DNA of 64,000 nt from Georgenia_A wangjunii (GCF_036421915.1 NZ_JAZGOM010000005.1); one strand, 5' to 3'; positions 24,523 through 33,888 are shown, numbered from the stretch's first letter. Notes: generated from the letters alone by a model not told the origin. Numbers and translations are program-made.

Positions 24523-25521
24523 GTGGTCGTCGCCTCAGCCCCGCTCGTCCTTCCCACCCGGGAGTGGACCGCGCGGGAGCGTGCGCACGCGGCCCACGCC
24601 GACGCCCTCACCGCTGGGCGACGTGAGCGCCGTGCCCGCGGCGCGAAGGAGCCGGTCGAGGACTTCCTCTTCGAGTACTACCCCATCAAGCCCGGTGCGC
24701 TGCGGCGCTGGCACCCGGGCATAGGCGTCGCGCTGGCCCCGGACGTCGACGGCACAGCCGATCCCGGCACCGCCGGGCCCGCTGCCGAGACGCCCGCCGC
24801 GTCTCCCGCCGGCCTCGCCGAGCGCGCCTCGTGGCGCTGGTACCGCTCCGACGAAGACGGCACCCTCACCCTCGACGTCGACGCCTTCCTCGCCGATCGC
24901 GGCGACGGCGTGCGCTGGCTGCACGCGCTCCTGGAGCGCACGGCCGCCCGGCCGGCCCACCTCGGGTGCCTCGGCCTGCACGAGTGGGCGATGGTCTACC
25001 GCCAGGACACACACCGGCACCCGCTGCCGCTGCGCCTCGGCCAGGCGGGCACGGACGCCGTCGTCGACGCCCACCCCGTGCGCTGCTCGCACTTCGACGC
25101 GTTCCGCTTCTTCACCCCGGCCGCGGTGCCGCACAACCGGATCCAGCCGACCCGCGAGCGCCAGCTCGAGCTCGACCAGCCCGGCTGCCTCCACGTCAAC
25201 ATGGACCTCCTCAAGGTGGCGTGGAAGCTCGGGCCGGCGTGCCCCGGCGAGCTCCTCCTCGCGTGCTTCGAGCTGGCGCGGGACATCCGTGTCCTCGACA
25301 TGCGGGCCAGCCCCTACGACGTCACGGGACTGGGGCACGCGCCCGTCGCCATCGAGACGGCCGCCGGCCGCGCCGAGTACGTCGCCGCGCAGCGGGACTT
25401 CGCCGAGCGGTCGGCACCGCTGCGCCGCCGCCTCCTCGGGGTGACGACTGCGCTCCTCGGCGCCGTGGCCGCCGGGGCTGACACGCTCCCGTCACCCGCG
25501 GCGGCTACCGTGCGCGCGTGA
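24523..25521 (+). CDS. Conserved actinobacterial protein, usually annotated 3-methyladenine DNA glycosylase
   Basis: A 332-residue soluble protein. RARGAKEPVEDFLFEYYPIK and LRRWHPGIGVAL near the N-terminus, LGCLGLHEWAMVYRQDTHRH in the middle and QPGCLHVNMDLLKVAWKLGP later match a conserved actinobacterial family carried in databases as 3-methyladenine DNA glycosylase. I see no helix-hairpin-helix or AlkA/MPG catalytic signature, so that name is weakly supported. The Pro/Ala/Thr stretch at residues 75-100 is likely a loop insert. The leaderless GTG start is clear. The stop overlaps the permease start (GTGA). Confidence 0.75.
   Translation: MVVASAPLVLPTREWTARERAHAAHADALTAGRRERRARGAKEPVEDFLFEYYPIKPGALRRWHPGIGVALAPDVDGTADPGTAGPAAETPAASPAGLAERASWRWYRSDEDGTLTLDVDAFLADRGDGVRWLHALLERTAARPAHLGCLGLHEWAMVYRQDTHRHPLPLRLGQAGTDAVVDAHPVRCSHFDAFRFFTPAAVPHNRIQPTRERQLELDQPGCLHVNMDLLKVAWKLGPACPGELLLACFELARDIRVLDMRASPYDVTGLGHAPVAIETAAGRAEYVAAQRDFAERSAPLRRRLLGVTTALLGAVAAGADTLPSPAAATVRA
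25506..25511 (+). promoter_or_regulatory. Internal -10 box for the APC permease gene (leaderless)
   Basis: TACCGT inside the last codons of the upstream gene, 6 nt before GTG 25518. The permease may thus be both coupled and separately transcribed. Confidence 0.45.
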
Positions 25522-26825
25522 CCCGCCCCGGCCCAGCCGCCGACCCCGCCGGCTTCCCCCGTCTGACCCGCCGCCTCGGCACCGGCGACGCCGTCGTCAT
25601 CGGCCTGAGCTCGATGATCGGCGCGGGCGTCTTCGCCGCCTTCTCCCCCGCCGCCCAAGCCGCCGGCACCGGGCTCCTCGCCGGCTTGGCGATCGCGCTC
25701 GTCGTGGCCCTCGCGAACGCGACGAGCTCGGCCCAGCTCGCGGCGGCGCACCCGACGTCGGGCGGGACGTACGCCTGCGGCCGCGCCGAGCTCGGGCCGT
25801 GGTGGGGCTTCGCCGCCGGCTGGGCCTTCGTCGTCGGCAAGACGGCCTCGTGCGCGGCCATGGCGCTCACCTTCGCCGCCTACACGGTGCCGGAGGCGTG
25901 GCAGGGCCCGGTCGCCGCGCTCACCGTCGTCGCGCTCACCGCCGTCGGCTACCGGGGCGTCGACCGCACGGCGCGCCTCGCCCGGCTCGTCGTCGTCCTC
26001 GTGCTCGTCGCCCTCGCGGTCGCCGTCGTCGGCGCGCTCCTAGGAGGATCCCCGACGTGGCCCGGCTGGGTCGTCGACGACGGCGGTGCGCCGACGGCGT
26101 ACGGCATCGCCCAGTCCGCCGGGCTGCTCTTCTTCGCGTTCGCGGGGTACGCGCGCGTCGCCACGCTCGGGGAGGAGGTGCGGGACCCGAGCCGGACGCT
26201 TCCCCGCGCCATCACCGCCGCGCTCACCGCCGTCGCCCTCGTCTACGTCGTCGTCGCCCTCACGCTCCTCACGACGCTCGGGCCCGCCGCCACGGCGGCG
26301 TCCTCCGCCCCGCTCGTCGACGCGGTCGTCGCCGGAGGCGCGGCGTGGGCGGCGCCCGTCGTCCGGGTCGGTGCGGCGGCGGCGAGCCTCGGTGCCCTCC
26401 TCGCGCTCCTGGCCGGCGTGAGCCGGACGAGCCTCGCCATGGCGCGCGGCGGCGACCTGCCCCGGGCGCTGTCCGCCGTGCACCCGCGGTTCGCGGTCCC
26501 GCACCGGGCCGAGCTCGCCGTGGCCACCGTCGTCGTCGTCGCGGTGCTCCTCGTAGATGTGCGCGGCGCGATCGGCTTCAGCTCGTTCGGGGTCCTGCTC
26601 TACTACGGCGTCGCCAATGCCGCCGCGCTGCGCCAGGGGCGCGCGGCGCGCCGCTACCCCCGCGTCCTCCAGGTCATCGGGATCGCCGGCTGCGTCGGGC
26701 TCGCGGCGACGCTCCCTCCCGCGTCCGTGGCGGCCGGGAGCGCCGTCCTCGTCGTCGGACTCGTCGGGCGGGCCGCCATCGCGCTCACCCGACCCGCGTC
26801 AGAAACCCCACCCACCCCGTCGTGA
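25518..26825 (+). CDS. APC family amino acid permease
   Basis: A 435-residue transporter with about 12 membrane segments. GTGDAVVIGLSSMIGAGVFA (TM1 with the GxG break) and TSGGTYACGRAELGPWWGFA (TM3) are APC hallmarks, and GYARVATLGEEVRDPSRTLP is the conserved TM6-7 loop. The substrate cannot be told; it is most like cationic or small neutral amino acid permeases. GTG 25518 overlaps the preceding stop in GTGA. The stop codon lies inside a repeat hairpin that probably ends transcription. Confidence 0.9.
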   Translation: MTRPGPAADPAGFPRLTRRLGTGDAVVIGLSSMIGAGVFAAFSPAAQAAGTGLLAGLAIALVVALANATSSAQLAAAHPTSGGTYACGRAELGPWWGFAAGWAFVVGKTASCAAMALTFAAYTVPEAWQGPVAALTVVALTAVGYRGVDRTARLARLVVVLVLVALAVAVVGALLGGSPTWPGWVVDDGGAPTAYGIAQSAGLLFFAFAGYARVATLGEEVRDPSRTLPRAITAALTAVALVYVVVALTLLTTLGPAATAASSAPLVDAVVAGGAAWAAPVVRVGAAAASLGALLALLAGVSRTSLAMARGGDLPRALSAVHPRFAVPHRAELAVATVVVVAVLLVDVRGAIGFSSFGVLLYYGVANAAALRQGRAARRYPRVLQVIGIAGCVGLAATLPPASVAAGSAVLVVGLVGRAAIALTRPASETPPTPS

Positions 26826-26869
26826 TCATGCAGAAGTGCCGCCAGCACCCAGCACTTCTGCACGATCAC
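26822..26869. terminator. Dispersed repeat copy 2, folded as a bidirectional terminator
   Basis: GTGATC-A-TGCAGAAGTGC (26822-26839) pairs with GCACTTCTGCA-C-GATCAC (26852-26869) with one mismatch and a 12-nt loop. It overlaps the permease stop codon and lies between convergent genes. The left arm is the element also found at 14368 and 36945. Confidence 0.65.
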
Positions 26870-26984
26870 CACCAAGGTGAGGCCGCCCGGAGCGCCGTCC
26901 TCGTCTCCGGCGGCGCCGATGACGAGAACCCTCGTGGGCGCCGGGACCGCCCCCGGCGCCCACGAGGGCGGTCTCATACCTGCG

Positions 26985-27830
26985 CTACCGCGCGCGGACA
27001 CCCAGCGCGCGGGCCGTGCGAGCCCTCACGAGGGCGACGGCGCCGCCGCCGACCGCGATGACCGCGAGCGCCAGGCCGGTGACGAGCCCGACCGGCGCGC
27101 CGGTCTCGGTGAGCCGGTCTCGCCCGTCGCCCGCATCGGCGTCAGCGTCACCGTCCGTTGCGTGCCCGCCCCCACCAGCGCCGACGCCGCCGCCGTCCGG
27201 GCCACCATCGGTCGACCCGTCCGTCGCGCCCGGGTCCGTGGGCCGGTCCGTCGCAACCGGGGCGCTCGGCTCGTCCGTCGCGCCCGGGTCGGACGGGCCG
27301 GGATCCGTCGGCTCCTCACCCGGGCCCGTCGGCTCCTCACCCGGGCCCGTCGGCTCCTCACCCGGGCCCGTCGGCTCCTCACCCGGGCCCGTCGGCTCCT
27401 CACCCGGGCCCGTCGGCTCCTCACCCGGGCCGGTCGGCTCCTCGCCGGGGTCCTCCTCGCCGTCGAGTGGCGCCAGGTAGCGCTCGGTGTCCCCGGTCGT
27501 GCCGAGGGCGAGGTAGTACCCGTCGAGCTCGGCGGAGGGAAGCTCGGCGCGGAAGGTGAGGGCGCCGTCACCGTCGAGGACGCGCTGGTCCACGTAGACG
27601 ATGTCCTCGGCGGCGGGCGCCGAGTGGTCGGCCCCCTCGGCCAGGATGAGGACGCTCATCCACTCCCCCGCGAGGGCGCTGCCGGTGGCGACGCGCACCG
27701 TCGCAAAGGCACCGTCCTCGAGGTTCGCCTCGTGCGAGATCGCGGTCGCCGCGCCCGCGGGGGCGAGGACGAGGCCACCGAGGACGAGGGCCCCGGTCGC
27801 GGCCGCGGTGGCCAGCAGTGACGTGCTCAT
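26985..27830 (-). CDS. Small surface protein with GEEPTGP repeats and sortase-type signal
   Basis: A 281-residue exported protein: Sec signal MSTSLLATAAATGALVLGGL, a ~100-residue N-terminal domain with no family I recognise (HEANLEDGAFATVRVATGSA and on), about seven EEPTGPG heptads, a Gly/Asp linker, then LTETGAP, a hydrophobic helix and an Arg-rich tail. LTETG is an LPXTG variant expected for a class E-type sortase. ATG 27830 is used because a GAGGAG ribosome site lies 7 nt upstream. It starts 16 bp after the giant metallohydrolase stop codon, so the two form an operon and may work together at the wall (inference). Confidence 0.8.
   Translation of the reverse strand: MSTSLLATAAATGALVLGGLVLAPAGAATAISHEANLEDGAFATVRVATGSALAGEWMSVLILAEGADHSAPAAEDIVYVDQRVLDGDGALTFRAELPSAELDGYYLALGTTGDTERYLAPLDGEEDPGEEPTGPGEEPTGPGEEPTGPGEEPTGPGEEPTGPGEEPTGPGEEPTDPGPSDPGATDEPSAPVATDRPTDPGATDGSTDGGPDGGGVGAGGGGHATDGDADADAGDGRDRLTETGAPVGLVTGLALAVIAVGGGAVALVRARTARALGVRAR
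27307..27453. repeat. 21-bp tandem repeat (7 units)
   Basis: Six near-identical 21-bp units beginning GTCGGCTCCTCACCCGGGCC and a seventh diverged one, encoding the EEPTGPG heptads of the small surface protein. Such arrays change copy number readily. Confidence 0.9.
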
Positions 27831-27846
27831 GCTCGTGCTCCTCATG

Positions 27847-30800
27847 TCAGTTACCTGCACTCTCGCGCGCGTCCTGCAGCACGGGGCGACCGGCGGCCGG
27901 GTCCCACTGCCACACGGCGTCGAAGTCCCAGCCCAGCCCGTCGCGCCACGTGGCGACGTCGGCCACCTCGGCCGCCGTCCTGGTCTCGCCTCGTTGCGTG
28001 CCCGGCCCCTCGGCCGTCACCGTCTCGACGCCGACGACGAGCGCCGCCGACGCGTAGTTGTTCGTCATCGTCGCGGTGTCTCCCGCCAGGACCCGCGCCA
28101 CGACGCGGCTCGCCTGGCTCGATGCCGTCACCGACGCGTTGAGCGCGAAGCTGTCCCGCACGGTCGTGCCCGTGTACGCGTACCCCGTGATGCCGCCGGC
28201 GTTCTGGTTGGCGACCGACTCGACGGCGCCTGTGGCGTACACCCGCTCGGTGAGGCTCCCACGGCCGGTGATCCCGACGACGCCCCCGGCCTGCCTCCCG
28301 CCGTCGGCGGTGACGTCCGCCGTCGAGTAGCTGTCCCGGAGGGTGCCGTAGAGGTAGCCCACGACGCCACCGACGGTCGCGGTCCCGGTGATCGACCCGG
28401 AGGTCCACACCTCGTCCACGAGGCCGTTGTTCGCGTCGACAAGGAGGCCGACGTTGCTCGCCGTCGTCGTCACGTGCGCATCGGCGAGCCCGACCCGCGT
28501 GATGGTGCCGACGTTGTTGACGAACAACCCGCCGGACGTCGACGCGTAGCCGCCGATCGTGCGGCCGGCGCCGTCGAACGTCCCGGTGAAGCCGTCCGGC
28601 GCCAGCTGCGGCTGCTCCACCCCGGTGAGATCGAGCGACGCCGCCAGCCGGAAGTCCGCGCCGGGGAAGGCGGTGACCTCGGCAAGATCACCAGGCACCT
28701 CGATGAGGTAGGCGCCGTCGGTGTCCCGCTCGAGCGCCGGCCCCGCCTCCTCGGGCGGGAGCGGCGGCACGGGCTCGCCGGTGTCGACCTCGGTGACGGC
28801 TCGGAGCACGGGGCGGCCAGCGTCCTCGTGCCACGTCCACACCGACTCGAGGTCCCAGCCGAGGGTGCGGGTGTAGAACTGCGGGTCCCGCGTCTGCCGA
28901 GCGCTCGCCGTCGCCCCCATCCAGCTCGTCGTGCTGGGGGGCTCGAGGTTGGAGACGACGTCCGCCACGACCGACTCGGCCGCCCAGAGGTTGGCCAGTG
29001 TCGCGGTGTTGCCCGAGAGGACGCGGCCGAGCACCCGGTGGGCGTAGCTCGGTGCGCTCACGCCCGGGTTGAGCGCGATGACGTCGCTGATCTGGGTGCC
29101 GGTGTAGGCGTACCCGACGACGCCCCCGATGTTGCGTGCGTCCGCCGAGACGGCGCCCGTGGCGTAGAGGTTCTCGCTCACCGAGCCCGCGAGCGCGACG
29201 CCGATGACGCCACCGGCCTCAGTGGCCCGGGTGTGGACGTCCGCCGTCGAGTAGACGTTGCGGACGGTGCCGCCCGAGTCGCCGACGACGCCGCCGACCC
29301 GGGAGCCGCCGCTGACCGTCCCGGTGGTGAAGACGTTCTCGACGTGGCCGTTGCTCACGTTCGCGAGGATCCCCACGCGCCCGCCGTCGAGAGTGACATC
29401 GGCGCCGGTGAGGCCGAGGTCACGGATCGTCCCGTTGTTGATGTTGACGAGGCCGCCGCGGGCCGACGTGAGACCCGCGATGACGTGGCCGTTGCCGTCG
29501 AGCTCGCCGGTGAAGGGCCGGAACCCGCCGAGCGGCTCGAAGTCGCTCACACCACTGAGGTCGAGGTCCGCCGTGAGGACGAACTTCTCGCCGGGGAAGG
29601 CCGTCACCTGCGCGAGGCCGGCGACGTCCGCGATCTCGTAGAAGCCGTCCGCGTTTGGCTCACCCGCGGGCCGCTCATCGACGTAGTCCTCCGTGTTGCC
29701 GCGGAGCAGCGGTCGCTGCGCCTCGGTGTCCCATACCCACGTGCCCGTGAGGTCCCAGCCGAGCGCGCCCGCGTAGAGCGCCTCGCTCCGCGTGTCTGCT
29801 GCCGGGACGACGCGCCCCTTGAGGTTGTCCTCCGCGGGGGCGTCGGCGAGCGACTCGACGCTGACGAACGCGGCGTCCGTGGCGAGGTTGCCGGCGAGGT
29901 CCGCGCGCTGGCCCGAACCCACGCGGCCGACGACGGCGTGCGCGTAGGAGGGGGCGGTCACCGACTCGTTGAGCGAGACGACGTGGTCGACGGTGGTGCC
30001 GGTGTACCCGTACCCGACGACGCCACCGACGTTGCGGGTGTCGGCCGTGACGTTGCCGGTGGAGTACACGCGCTGCGTCGTCGAGCCCGCGAGGGCGACG
30101 CCGACGACGCCGCCGGCCTCCGTGGCCCGCGAGCGCACGTCCGCCGTGGAGTAGGAGTCGCGCACGACGCCGGTGGAGTCACCGACGACGCCGCCGACGC
30201 GGCTCGCGCCGGTGATGGATCCCGACGTCCACGAGCCCTCGATCACCCCGGTGCTGTAGTCGGCGAGGATCCCGATCGTGCCCTGGGCGGAGTCGATGTC
30301 CGCGCCGGTGACCGCGAGGTCGCGGATGGTGCCGGCGTTCGTCGCGAAGAGCCCCGCGCCGCCACTCTCGGGCGCTCGGTAGCCGGTGACGGCATGACCC
30401 TGACCGTCGAAGACCCCGCGGAACGGCTCGGTGCCCGCACCGATCTGCGGGCGCTGGGCGCCGTCGAGGTCCAGGTCGTTCATGAGGACGTAGTGCGCGG
30501 CGGGCTCCCAGACGATGTTCTCGACGTCCTGCCACGTGCGGACCTCGTACGGGCTCTCGGCACTGCCCTCGCCGAGCATGGCCCGACGCAGCTCGAGGGG
30601 GTCGCGCAGGGGCACGCCGTTCCCGAGGCTGTCCCAGACGAAGACCCGCAGCCCGTGGCTGGAGTCGATGGGCATCGGCTCGTCGAAGACGACGAACTGC
30701 TCGCCTCCGCGGTGGTCGAGCGTGACGTCCTCGACACGCAGGTCGACGACCTCCTCACCCGCGTAGTCGTAAGCGGCCGCGATGACGGTGAGCGACTCGC

Positions 30801-33729
30801 GTGCGCCCGGGTAGCTGAGGAAGCCCACGCCCGGCAGGGTGCGGTCGGTGATGGTCGCCGAGCTCAGCTCCCACGTGCCCTCGGGCTGGGTGACCGTGAA
30901 CTCGTCGATGACCTCGCCGTCGACGGTGTAGGCGGTCATCGTCAGCCCCGCGTCAGTCACTTCGAGGACGGCACCCACCTGCTTGTTCTCGTCGTAGACG
31001 ACGTCGTCCCACCAGAACTCCTGGTTCTCGTAGAACTTCGGGCCGGAGGAGCCCATCGTCACGTACGTCGTGCCCGCGGCCTCCTCCTCGGGCGTCGCCG
31101 CGAGCGCGTCGTCGTGGATGACGGAGCGCTTGTACACGTGGTCGTGGCCGCCGATGTAGAGGTCGACGCCGAGCTGGTCGAGCGTCTGGGCGACGAGCGC
31201 GCGGTCGTTGGACATGCCCGCGTCGTCGGCGTGGCTGCCGCCGTAGTAGGAGAAGTGCCCGGTGACGACCTTCCACCTCTTGTCCGTGGCGCGCATGTCC
31301 TCGACGAGCCAGTCGATCTGGGTCTGGAGGTCGTCGTTGGAGTTGAGCACGGCGACGTGGATGTCGCCGCGGTCGAAGGAGTAGTTCGACTCCCCGACCT
31401 CGCTGCCGTTCTTCGGGTGGTTGAACATCCCGCGGAAGATCGCGTTGCGCTCCGGGGAGATGTGGTTGAACTCCTTGTCCCCGTACGTCTCGTGGTTGCC
31501 GACCATCGTGGCGAGCTGGAGGTCGAGGTCGTCGAGCACCCAGTCGAACGCCTGGTCCCAGTACTGCCCGCGCCCGCCGTTGTCGACGAGGTCACCGACC
31601 TGGACGAGGAGGTTGCCGCCGGGCCGCTGCGCGCGGACCTCGGCGAGCATCTCGGTGAACAGGGCGTGGTCCGCCTCCTCCTGGCTGCTCACCTGGAGGT
31701 CGCCGAGGACGTAGATCGGGGCGTTGTCCGTGCCCCCGGCGACGAACTCGCCCCTGACGTCGGTCCAGCCGCCGTCGGTGCCCACACCGAAGCGGTACGC
31801 GTAGCGCTGCCCGTCCTCGAGGCCGGTGAGGTCGAACTCGTGGGAGCGCAGCGTCTGGCCGGTGATGGAGTCCTGGTAGGTCTCGGCCTCGGTCACCACC
31901 ATGTCGACCTCGAACACCTGGTCTGCCGTGGCGGCCACGGTGACCGCCTGGGACCAGTCACCACTGCCGGCCGGCAGGAGCTGGACCCACGCGTCCTCGA
32001 TCTCGGGGTCCGTGATGGTGGCCAGGCCCCCCGTCCCTCCCTCAGGGCCGACGGTCGCCGCGCTGCCGAAGTACTGGAAGACGCCCTCGGGGTCGAGGTG
32101 GTCCTGCGAGACGACGATCCGCTGCATGTGCGCCGCCGTGCTGCCCACCGCGTCGGTCGCCCTCGTGACGACGAAGTGGTCGGCGTAGCTCGAGACGGTG
32201 AAGGCGCCGTCGGTGACCAGGACCTCGCCGCCACCGTTGTAGACGGTGACGTCGACGGCCGGCTCCGTGCCGCCGTCGTCCGTCGCGTCCACCGTGGGGA
32301 GCTCGATGCGCTGGCCGTAGGCCGCGGTCGCCGGGGCCTTGCCCACGGTGAGCGCGGGGGCGTAGTTCGCGCCGGCCACGCGCTCGCCGACCCAGACCGG
32401 CGCGGAGACGAGCTCGTCGCCGTCGGCCTGCGTGGCCTTGAGCCAGTAGTACTGCCCGTCGGCGACGTCGAGCGTCGTCGAGAGCGCGACGTCGGTCCCG
32501 CCGACGCCGGTGAACTCGTGCGCGGCGGCGCCGCCGTTCGTGTAGACGACGGCGCTGGCGAAGGCGTCACCGTCGTCCGGGTCGGCGAGGACGACGTCGA
32601 GCGTGAGCTCCGTCGTCGACGCGGGCAGGATCGCGCCCATCTGCTCACCGTTCGCACCGAGCTGGAGCGAGGCGTTGAGGTCGAAGGTCGTGTACATGCT
32701 CCGGTCACGCATCGCGTCGTAGAGCCCGTCCGTGCTGCGCTCGGTGGCCCACACGCCGGTGTGCGCGGGGTTGCCCGTCACCCACGTCTGCTGGTGCTCG
32801 TCACCGGACCACACCGGCGCGAGGTGCCAGCCGGCGTCGAGCGCACCGACGAACGTGTCGTGGTAGCCCGTCGACTTGTACTCGAAGAGCGGGACCTGGG
32901 CGTCGGCCTCCGGGGTGAGGTGCGCGAACCCGAAGTGGCCGTGGCTCGAGGCCGGGTGGTTGAACTGGCCGATCGCCTCGGGGTCGAGCGTGAGCCGCGC
33001 GAGGACCGTCGGCATGTCGTACATGATGTTGCCGGTGCCCCACGTGCCGCCGCCGTCGCTCTGGGCGGTGAGGAACCAGTCGGCGTTGAACAGGTTCATG
33101 TGGCCGGTGCCGTCGTACCACGTGACCTCCTCGCCGATGAGGGCGACGAGGTCGTTGCCCGCGGCGTTGAAGTCCTCGGCGGTCTGGTGGCTGTAGCGCC
33201 ACTCCTCGGACAGCGACTCGCGCCAGTCCTGCGTGAAGTGGTCGGCGTTGCGCAGGTCGAAGACGACGTCGTGGTCGGTCACGGCGAAGAAGTCGACGTT
33301 GCCGTTCTCCTCGACGTGCTCCATCGCGTCGATGGGGAGGGCCTGGCCGTCGCTCACCGCGGTGTGCGAGTGCACCTCGGCGCGGTAGTGGGTCTTGCCG
33401 AGGTAGCTCTGGCGGTCGGCGTCGGCCGGCAGCGCGGCGGCTCGGGCCTGCGCGCCGGCGGCGGCAGCCGTGTCGTCGTCGTGCTCGTGACTTTCGTCGT
33501 GGTCGTGCTCACCCGCGTGGGTGATGAACGGGGCCGGCCGAGGGGCTGGCGGCGCGATGTCGGCCGGAAGGCCTTCGGGCGCTTCCGCCGCCCCCTGCGT
33601 GGCGGACACCGCCACGGGTGCGGCGTGGGCGGGGACGGCGAGCGCCGCACCCAGCGCGAGGGAGAACCCCGCGACGACCGCCGTGCTGCGGGTTCCGACC
33701 CGCGCCGAGCGGTACTTCGTGACCATCAT
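27847..33729 (-). CDS. Giant secreted PHP + calcineurin-like metallohydrolase with GLUG repeats
   Basis: A 1960-residue exported protein. Residues 1-37 form a signal peptide ending AVPAHAAP. Residues 71-87 are His/Asp/Glu-rich. Residues 110-350 are a CehA/McbA-type PHP domain: EVHSHTAVSDG (His 120, 122), AVTDHDV (151-154), GEEVTW (200), QFNHPASSHGH (258) and SGDEH (310). Residues 560-665 look like the purple-acid-phosphatase/FN3 N-domain. Residues 670-930 are a calcineurin-like phosphoesterase with all metal motifs: LGDLQ, VGDLVDNG, VGNHETY, TGHFSYYGGSH and IGGHDHVYKR. Residues ~1070-1960 hold three ~290-residue modules of GLUG type (VGGVVGY...), each ending like LGWDLESVWTWHEDAGRPVL. No anchor of its own is seen. 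ATG 33729 follows GAGGAG. The substrate is unknown, probably extracellular phosphoesters. Confidence 0.9.
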   Translation of the reverse strand: MMVTKYRSARVGTRSTAVVAGFSLALGAALAVPAHAAPVAVSATQGAAEAPEGLPADIAPPAPRPAPFITHAGEHDHDESHEHDDDTAAAAGAQARAAALPADADRQSYLGKTHYRAEVHSHTAVSDGQALPIDAMEHVEENGNVDFFAVTDHDVVFDLRNADHFTQDWRESLSEEWRYSHQTAEDFNAAGNDLVALIGEEVTWYDGTGHMNLFNADWFLTAQSDGGGTWGTGNIMYDMPTVLARLTLDPEAIGQFNHPASSHGHFGFAHLTPEADAQVPLFEYKSTGYHDTFVGALDAGWHLAPVWSGDEHQQTWVTGNPAHTGVWATERSTDGLYDAMRDRSMYTTFDLNASLQLGANGEQMGAILPASTTELTLDVVLADPDDGDAFASAVVYTNGGAAAHEFTGVGGTDVALSTTLDVADGQYYWLKATQADGDELVSAPVWVGERVAGANYAPALTVGKAPATAAYGQRIELPTVDATDDGGTEPAVDVTVYNGGGEVLVTDGAFTVSSYADHFVVTRATDAVGSTAAHMQRIVVSQDHLDPEGVFQYFGSAATVGPEGGTGGLATITDPEIEDAWVQLLPAGSGDWSQAVTVAATADQVFEVDMVVTEAETYQDSITGQTLRSHEFDLTGLEDGQRYAYRFGVGTDGGWTDVRGEFVAGGTDNAPIYVLGDLQVSSQEEADHALFTEMLAEVRAQRPGGNLLVQVGDLVDNGGRGQYWDQAFDWVLDDLDLQLATMVGNHETYGDKEFNHISPERNAIFRGMFNHPKNGSEVGESNYSFDRGDIHVAVLNSNDDLQTQIDWLVEDMRATDKRWKVVTGHFSYYGGSHADDAGMSNDRALVAQTLDQLGVDLYIGGHDHVYKRSVIHDDALAATPEEEAAGTTYVTMGSSGPKFYENQEFWWDDVVYDENKQVGAVLEVTDAGLTMTAYTVDGEVIDEFTVTQPEGTWELSSATITDRTLPGVGFLSYPGARESLTVIAAAYDYAGEEVVDLRVEDVTLDHRGGEQFVVFDEPMPIDSSHGLRVFVWDSLGNGVPLRDPLELRRAMLGEGSAESPYEVRTWQDVENIVWEPAAHYVLMNDLDLDGAQRPQIGAGTEPFRGVFDGQGHAVTGYRAPESGGAGLFATNAGTIRDLAVTGADIDSAQGTIGILADYSTGVIEGSWTSGSITGASRVGGVVGDSTGVVRDSYSTADVRSRATEAGGVVGVALAGSTTQRVYSTGNVTADTRNVGGVVGYGYTGTTVDHVVSLNESVTAPSYAHAVVGRVGSGQRADLAGNLATDAAFVSVESLADAPAEDNLKGRVVPAADTRSEALYAGALGWDLTGTWVWDTEAQRPLLRGNTEDYVDERPAGEPNADGFYEIADVAGLAQVTAFPGEKFVLTADLDLSGVSDFEPLGGFRPFTGELDGNGHVIAGLTSARGGLVNINNGTIRDLGLTGADVTLDGGRVGILANVSNGHVENVFTTGTVSGGSRVGGVVGDSGGTVRNVYSTADVHTRATEAGGVIGVALAGSVSENLYATGAVSADARNIGGVVGYAYTGTQISDVIALNPGVSAPSYAHRVLGRVLSGNTATLANLWAAESVVADVVSNLEPPSTTSWMGATASARQTRDPQFYTRTLGWDLESVWTWHEDAGRPVLRAVTEVDTGEPVPPLPPEEAGPALERDTDGAYLIEVPGDLAEVTAFPGADFRLAASLDLTGVEQPQLAPDGFTGTFDGAGRTIGGYASTSGGLFVNNVGTITRVGLADAHVTTTASNVGLLVDANNGLVDEVWTSGSITGTATVGGVVGYLYGTLRDSYSTADVTADGGRQAGGVVGITGRGSLTERVYATGAVESVANQNAGGITGYAYTGTTVRDSFALNASVTASSQASRVVARVLAGDTATMTNNYASAALVVGVETVTAEGPGTQRGETRTAAEVADVATWRDGLGWDFDAVWQWDPAAGRPVLQDARESAGN

Positions 33730-33876
33730 GTGCGCTCCTCGTCATCGACTGCCTCGCCGGAGGCTAGGGAGGCGAGGTGACCGGTCCGGGCACGGTGGGT
33801 GAACGGCGGGGGAACGGGGCAGGTCACCTCGGGACGACGCCCGACCGTCCCGCCGCGCAGCGTCGTCCCCGCGGCC

Positions 33877-33882
33877 TAGGCT
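33877..33882 (+). promoter_or_regulatory. -10 box of the DUF418-type gene (leaderless)
   Basis: TAGGCT, 6 nt, then GTG 33889. It lies in the 159-bp divergent gap with the giant metallohydrolase gene. Confidence 0.55.
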
Positions 33883-33888
33883 GGCCCG

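Noticed and set aside
27307..27453. CRISPR-like array
   Set aside because: Direct tandem units without spacers, in frame with a coding repeat.
27601..33780. A 2059-codon plus-strand open frame across the giant hydrolase gene
   Set aside because: It is the antisense shadow of a G+C-rich gene: Arg/Val/Asp/Gly composition, no ribosome site, no domains, while the minus strand has signal peptide and catalytic motifs.
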